Of a stretch of DNA of 64,000 bases, positions 60,383 to 64,000 are shown one piece after another. Numbering within the stretch: the first letter of the stretch is position 1; every line of letters begins with the position of its first letter. Below the pieces are notes generated by a model, which saw only the letters and a program-made list of their open reading frames with translations, had not been told where the DNA came from and searched no databases. The position numbers and the translations under genes are program-made. Source of the DNA: an uncultured Clostridia bacterium (GTDB lineage: Bacteria > Bacillota > Clostridia > TANB77 > CAG-508); NCBI GenBank assembly GCA_928721565.1, contig OV788638.1, positions 1,302,001-1,366,000 of the forward strand, read 5' to 3'.

Positions 60383-60817
60383 AAAAACCTCCATCTCTTT
60401 ATTTTCTACTATATTATACAATATTTTTCCTGCATTGGCAAGTTTTTACGTTTTTCTTTTACATAACTTCATGTTTACCATTTGTATGAAAAAAAATGCC
60501 ACTTATTCCAAAAATAGTGAAAAATTACAAAAGAGAAACAAGTAAAATTGCATACAACCATATATTTACTAAATAATAATTTGCTTTAACTTAGTACAAA
60601 GAAAGCCTTTAATATAAACTTTAAATGAAATGACGAATGTGCATGGAGAAATTTTAGAAATTCTATGCAATTTTTTAGAAGTTCTTAAATTTCGTAATAA
60701 GCCGAGGAATGTAATGAAAAGTTTATATTAAAGGCTTTCTTGTAAAAATAAATAAAAACATTATTTAAAAAGTATATAAATATGGTTGCATGCAATTTAA
60801 ATAATTTTTCATTTCTC
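60383..60817. other. Gene-free region with a giant nested inverted repeat
   Basis: No gene. An inner pair of perfect 24-bp arms (60599-60622 / 60718-60741; core AAGCCTTTAATATAAAC) encloses about 95 bp, and an outer pair of 19 bp with one mismatch (60545-60563 / 60780-60798; AAATTGCAT / ATGCAATTT ends) encloses the whole, so 60545-60798 can fold into one long hairpin. The right end lies 20 bases from the copA stop. Confidence 0.6.
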
Positions 60818-63013
60818 CTATTGTTTCAACCTAAGTGCATTAAGAACAACAGTCAAACTACTAATTGTCATAGCAAAGGCCGCAATCATTGGATTCATGC
60901 TAAAGCCTAATGGTTTTAGTACACCACATGCAATTGGAATCATACAAATATTGTAAAAAAATGCCCAGAATAGATTTTGCTTAATATTTCTAATTGTCTT
61001 TTGGCTTATAGACAATAGATCTTCTATTTTTTCTAAATTATCATTCATTAATACAACATTACTACTATCCATTGCAATATCAGTACCACTTGAAACTGAT
61101 ACTCCAATATCAGCAGTAACAAGGCTTACACTGTCATTAATTCCATCTCCACACATCATAACAAGGCCTTTTTCTTTTAATTTTCTGATTTCTTCTGCTT
61201 TTTGTTTTGGTAATACATTTGCAATTACTTTATCTACTCCTATTTTTTTTGCAATTGCTTTTGCTGTTTTTTCATTATCACCTGTTAACATTACAACTTC
61301 AATATTTCGTTTTTGTAACTTTTTAACTATATCTACACTCTCATCTTTTAATACATCTTTTACTCCTATTAGTGCAATTAAGTTTTGATCTTCTGTAATA
61401 AATAAAATACTATTTCCGTCAGAAACTAAGTCAATTTCATCATTTTCTTGTGAAATTGTTATATTATTTTCTTTCATTAGCTTTTTGTTTCCTATTAAGT
61501 ATTTCTTTTCATTTATCATTGCACTAACTCCATATCCTGGGATAGCTTTAAACTCTGTGATTTCTTCTAATTCTATTTTTTGTTTTTTAGCTTCATTTAC
61601 AATCGCTCTTGCTATTGGATGCTCTGACTTACTTTCTATACTTGCTACCAATTTTATAATTTCATTTTCTTTTAAATTGCTATAGTTATATATTTTTGAA
61701 ATTGTTAATTCTCCTTTTGTTAAAGTCCCTGTTTTGTCAAAACAAATTGTTTTTACTTTATGTGCATTTTCTAATGCTTCACTTGTTTTTATCAATATAC
61801 CCCTTTTACTTGCATTACCTGATGCTATAACTATTGCAAGTGGTGTTGCCAGTCCTAAACTACAAGGACATGCTACTACCAATATTGTTACAAATACATT
61901 TATTGCAGTTGCAACATTTTTAGTAATTAAAAACCACACTATAAATGCTATCATTGCTATAGCTATAATTATCGGTACAAAATATCCACTTATTGTATCT
62001 GCAACTTTTGCTATTGGTGCTTTTGTATTTGTTGCTTCTACTACTAATCTAACAATTTCAGATACAGTTGACTCTTTACCTATTTTTTCTGCTTTATATT
62101 GTATCATTCCTTCATAGTTTATGCTTCCTGCAATTACTTTTGAACCTTTCTCTCTTTTTACTGGAACACTCTCTCCTGTTATGAATGATTCATTAATATG
62201 TGTCATACCTTCAATTACTTCACCATCTACTGCAATTTTCTCTCCTGGTTTACAGATAACAATATCTCCTTTTTGAATCTCATCAAGTGTTACTGTTTCT
62301 TCGTTTCCGTCTCTTATTATAGTTGCATGATTTGGTGTTATACTCATCAATTGTTGTAATGCTTCTTTTGTTTTATCTTTGTTTTTACTTTCAACATATT
62401 TTCCTATTTTTATAAAAAAGATCACTATAGCTGCTGATTCATAATATAAACTTTCAATATACATTGCATTTCCATTACAAATTCTTATTGTTCCATATAC
62501 ACTATATATAAAACTAGCTATAACTCCTATCATTACTAGTGTATCCATATTGGGTGTTTTATGAATAAGATTTTTGTAACCACTTTTTAAAATATCTCTT
62601 CCCATCCATAGTACTATTACTGTTAATATTAATAATGAAATTGCATAGTTTATAGGATGTGTCATCATATTTAAAAATGGAATTACTGGTAGTCTAATCA
62701 TGTGTGCCATTGATATATATAATATTAATATTGAAACCGTTGAAATTCCTATTAATCTATATTTTTCATTTGATTTTTTCTTTTCTTCTTTTTCTAAATT
62801 ATCAATTCCTAAACTAGTGAATCCTGCTTTATCTATAAATTTTTCTACTTGCTCTAATGTTAATTTTGAATCATCATATTCAATGCTTGCATTATTCATA
62901 ATTAAGTTGACTGATGTAGTTTTTATTCCATCTTGTTTATTCAGGAATTTTTCTAAACCTGATGAGCACGCACTACATGTCATTCCATCAATTTTTAATA
63001 ATACTTTTTTCAT
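60818..63013 (-). CDS. copA: Copper-exporting P-type ATPase
   Basis: 731 residues. One N-terminal HMA domain (IDGMTCSACSSG), actuator TGESVPV, the CPC metal motif VACPCSLGLATP, phosphorylation site DKTGTLTKGE, a Ser-Glu-His-Pro motif (SKSEHPIARAI) and the hinge GDGINDSV. Eight membrane helices expected. It pumps Cu(I) out of the cell. It follows the copZ-like gene by 2 bases and is the last gene of the csoR-copZ-copA operon. Confidence 0.95.
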   Translation of the reverse strand: MKKVLLKIDGMTCSACSSGLEKFLNKQDGIKTTSVNLIMNNASIEYDDSKLTLEQVEKFIDKAGFTSLGIDNLEKEEKKKSNEKYRLIGISTVSILILYISMAHMIRLPVIPFLNMMTHPINYAISLLILTVIVLWMGRDILKSGYKNLIHKTPNMDTLVMIGVIASFIYSVYGTIRICNGNAMYIESLYYESAAIVIFFIKIGKYVESKNKDKTKEALQQLMSITPNHATIIRDGNEETVTLDEIQKGDIVICKPGEKIAVDGEVIEGMTHINESFITGESVPVKREKGSKVIAGSINYEGMIQYKAEKIGKESTVSEIVRLVVEATNTKAPIAKVADTISGYFVPIIIAIAMIAFIVWFLITKNVATAINVFVTILVVACPCSLGLATPLAIVIASGNASKRGILIKTSEALENAHKVKTICFDKTGTLTKGELTISKIYNYSNLKENEIIKLVASIESKSEHPIARAIVNEAKKQKIELEEITEFKAIPGYGVSAMINEKKYLIGNKKLMKENNITISQENDEIDLVSDGNSILFITEDQNLIALIGVKDVLKDESVDIVKKLQKRNIEVVMLTGDNEKTAKAIAKKIGVDKVIANVLPKQKAEEIRKLKEKGLVMMCGDGINDSVSLVTADIGVSVSSGTDIAMDSSNVVLMNDNLEKIEDLLSISQKTIRNIKQNLFWAFFYNICMIPIACGVLKPLGFSMNPMIAAFAMTISSLTVVLNALRLKQ

Positions 63014-63015
63014 AC

Positions 63016-63222
63016 TTATTCTCCTTTAAAGCCTGCATCCTTAATAGTCTCTTTTAACTTTTCAGGATCTATTTGGCTTTCATTATATGTTATTATTGCT
63101 TGTTTCTCTTCAAAATTAACTATTGCGTTTTCTACTCCATCTGTGTTATTTAATACCTTTTCTAATCTATTTGAGCATCCTGTACAATGCATTCCTTCTA
63201 TTTTTAATTTAATTTCTTTCAT
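63016..63222 (-). CDS. copZ: Copper chaperone, HMA domain
   Basis: 68 residues, a single ferredoxin-like HMA domain: IKLKIEGMHCTGCSNRLEKV with the CxxC copper site, ending KDAGFKGE. It delivers Cu(I) to CopA and to the CsoR sensor. It lies between csoR and copA. The RBS AAGGAGG is 6-7 bases from ATG. Confidence 0.93.
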   Translation of the reverse strand: MKEIKLKIEGMHCTGCSNRLEKVLNNTDGVENAIVNFEEKQAIITYNESQIDPEKLKETIKDAGFKGE

Positions 63223-63242
63223 TTCTAATTCCTCCTTATTTT

Positions 63243-63545
63243 TTATCTTAATCGCTTTATTAGCTCCATAACTTCTTTTATTATTTCCGTATTTCCTTCT
63301 TTTATTTCACGGACTACACAACTTGAAATGTGACTTTCTAAAATAGAATTTTCTACACTTTCTAGTGCTTTATTTATTGCTGACATTTGTGTTAATACAT
63401 CACTACAATATCTGTCATTTTCTATCATCTGTTTTATTCCTCTTACTTGTCCTTCTATGATGTTTAACCTTTTTATTATTTTTGATTTTTCTTCGTCTGA
63501 ACGATGTGTTGTTTTTTCACACCCCTTACATTTTTCACATTCCAT
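63243..63545 (-). CDS. csoR: Copper-sensing repressor CsoR
   Basis: 100 residues, an all-helical DUF156 repressor. KRLNIIEGQVRGIKQMIEND, RYCSDVLTQMSAINKALESV (Cys) and ESHISSCVV (His, Cys) supply the C-H-C Cu(I) site. An extra CEKCKGCEK with three Cys lies at the N-terminus, seen in some clostridial CsoR proteins. It represses its own operon via the operator at 63571-63589. Confidence 0.93.
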   Translation of the reverse strand: MECEKCKGCEKTTHRSDEEKSKIIKRLNIIEGQVRGIKQMIENDRYCSDVLTQMSAINKALESVENSILESHISSCVVREIKEGNTEIIKEVMELIKRLR

Positions 63546-63566
63546 TTTTTCACCTCCACCTGAATC

Positions 63567-63595
63567 ATTTTACACCCCTAGGGGGTGTATGTCAA
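63567..63595 (-). promoter_or_regulatory. csoR operon promoter with CsoR operator
   Basis: On the minus strand TTGACA (+ 63590-63595), 17 bases, TAAAAT (+ 63567-63572). The spacer is the near-perfect palindrome TACACCCCTAGGGGGTGTA (63571-63589), a G-tract dyad typical of CsoR sites. Confidence 0.85.
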
Positions 63596-63603
63596 GAAAA
63601 AAA

Positions 63604-63628
63604 TAGAAGTTCTTTAATAGAACTTCTA
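63604..63628. terminator. Terminator of the TerD-family gene
   Basis: TAGAAGTTC (63604-63612) / GAACTTCTA (63620-63628), followed by TTTTTTT on the minus strand. Confidence 0.85.
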
Positions 63629-63648
63629 TTTTCAACAAGTAAAACTTT

Positions 63649-64000
63649 TTAAAAATTCAGCAGTCTCCTAATAAAACTTCTTTCAGGATAAATTTCATTT
63701 AAAAATTCTTCCCATGTTTTTTCTGAATTTATTTGATTAATATATTTTTTGGCTATCATAGATTTCAGATCTGATATAGCCTCAACCCTTGAAACTGCTT
63801 TCTCAATTGCTTGGAATTTCCATCTGCCTCCTTCTTTGTAAAATTCTCCGACTATCATTCCTGTTTTATCAAGATATTCCTTTTTATTAATTTTAATTGG
63901 AACCTCGACTTGGATATCTTCTATTTTGGAATCCCAAAATTTCAGATACATTTCTTTTATCATAGACAGGTCCTGTCTCTTATAGATAGCCTCGTATATG
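63649..64000 (-). CDS. TerD-family stress protein, C-terminal part
   Basis: The frame is open to the window edge, so the gene continues beyond it; the ATG at 63963 has no RBS and is probably internal. IYEAIYKRQDLSMIKEMYL, KTGMIVGEFYKEGGRWKF and QAIEKAV match the end of TerD/TerZ/CABP domains (IYEA...GELYR..GEWKFRAIGQG). After the domain, a tail of about 45 residues (SDLKSMIAKKYINQINSEKT...SFIRRLL) is not typical of TerD. The family binds Ca2+ and is linked to tellurite and envelope stress. Confidence 0.65.
   Translation of the reverse strand, partial: IYEAIYKRQDLSMIKEMYLKFWDSKIEDIQVEVPIKINKKEYLDKTGMIVGEFYKEGGRWKFQAIEKAVSRVEAISDLKSMIAKKYINQINSEKTWEEFLNEIYPERSFIRRLLNF

Overview
The window is AT-rich DNA (about 28-30% G+C by eye) from a spore-forming Clostridia-type Firmicute, most likely an uncultured gut lineage. 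The evidence is a dipicolinate synthase B gene, a GerQ/CwlJ-like spore pair, a Spo0A-C-like protein, Gram-positive ribosome binding sites, a CIRCE-like element at htpG, a CsoR/CopZ/CopA copper operon, and pta plus two ackA genes. No rRNA or tRNA gene and no CRISPR array was seen. Housekeeping genes (hisS, tyrS, htpG, mgtE x2, pta-ackA-ackA, copA) alternate with accessory stretches.

Layout. 1-9 kb is a graveyard of mobile and defence-type genes: a frameshifted tyrosine recombinase, a RhuM-Fic gene broken by a +1 shift, a second RhuM remnant, a DUF4143 ATPase, a broken SGNH hydrolase, and an intact flavodoxin, sdpI-sdpR, YjbR and metallo-hydrolase block. 9-13.5 kb holds a papain-like-looking orphan, an unusual Clp-type AAA+ / FtsH-type M41 protease fusion, an intact tyrosine recombinase and a YcxB-like protein. 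13.6-16.3 kb holds dpaB, hemolysin III and hisS.

16.5-33.2 kb contains one NMT1/SsuA-type ABC transporter (ATPase, permease, binding protein) whose permease and ATPase genes are each split by a separate element with its own large serine recombinase. Element 1 (18851-21290, about 2.4 kb) carries little but the recombinase. Element 2 (26515-32675, about 6.2 kb) carries a three-gene cargo: an unknown protein, a MYG1-family nuclease and an HD-plus-kinase-like fusion. Core att sequences and imperfect inverted attP arms can be read directly, and the host reading frames are restored when the elements are removed in silico. Between the two elements lie a radical-SAM/SPASM gene with a 35-residue Cys-ending peptide gene (a possible RiPP cluster), a NUDIX gene and a short methionyl-tRNA synthetase paralogue.

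33-41 kb: htpG, an ORF6N/PLD-like gene, tandem mgtE with a possible leader peptide, and tyrS. 41-51 kb: a frameshifted amidase, two two-component systems, a MacB-type ABC exporter and a VanY-type carboxypeptidase, together suggesting a cell-envelope stress module. 51.7-64 kb: a DUF1064 nuclease, a frameshifted PHP phosphoesterase, a GT51 transglycosylase, dgkA, ackA x2, pta, the spore genes, the copper operon and the 3' part of a TerD-family gene.

Main observations: (1) four frameshifted genes are all restored by skipping the C of an in-frame CGG codon, three times in the context GCA-CGG; (2) three DNA-binding-type genes (two RhuM, one ORF6N) each contain a different perfect palindrome at the same relative position; (3) two serine-recombinase elements sit in one transporter, and in element 1 integration changes the recombinase C-terminus; (4) the element 2 cargo and the Clp-M41 fusion are candidates for undescribed systems. 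All of this was read by eye; no database search was run.
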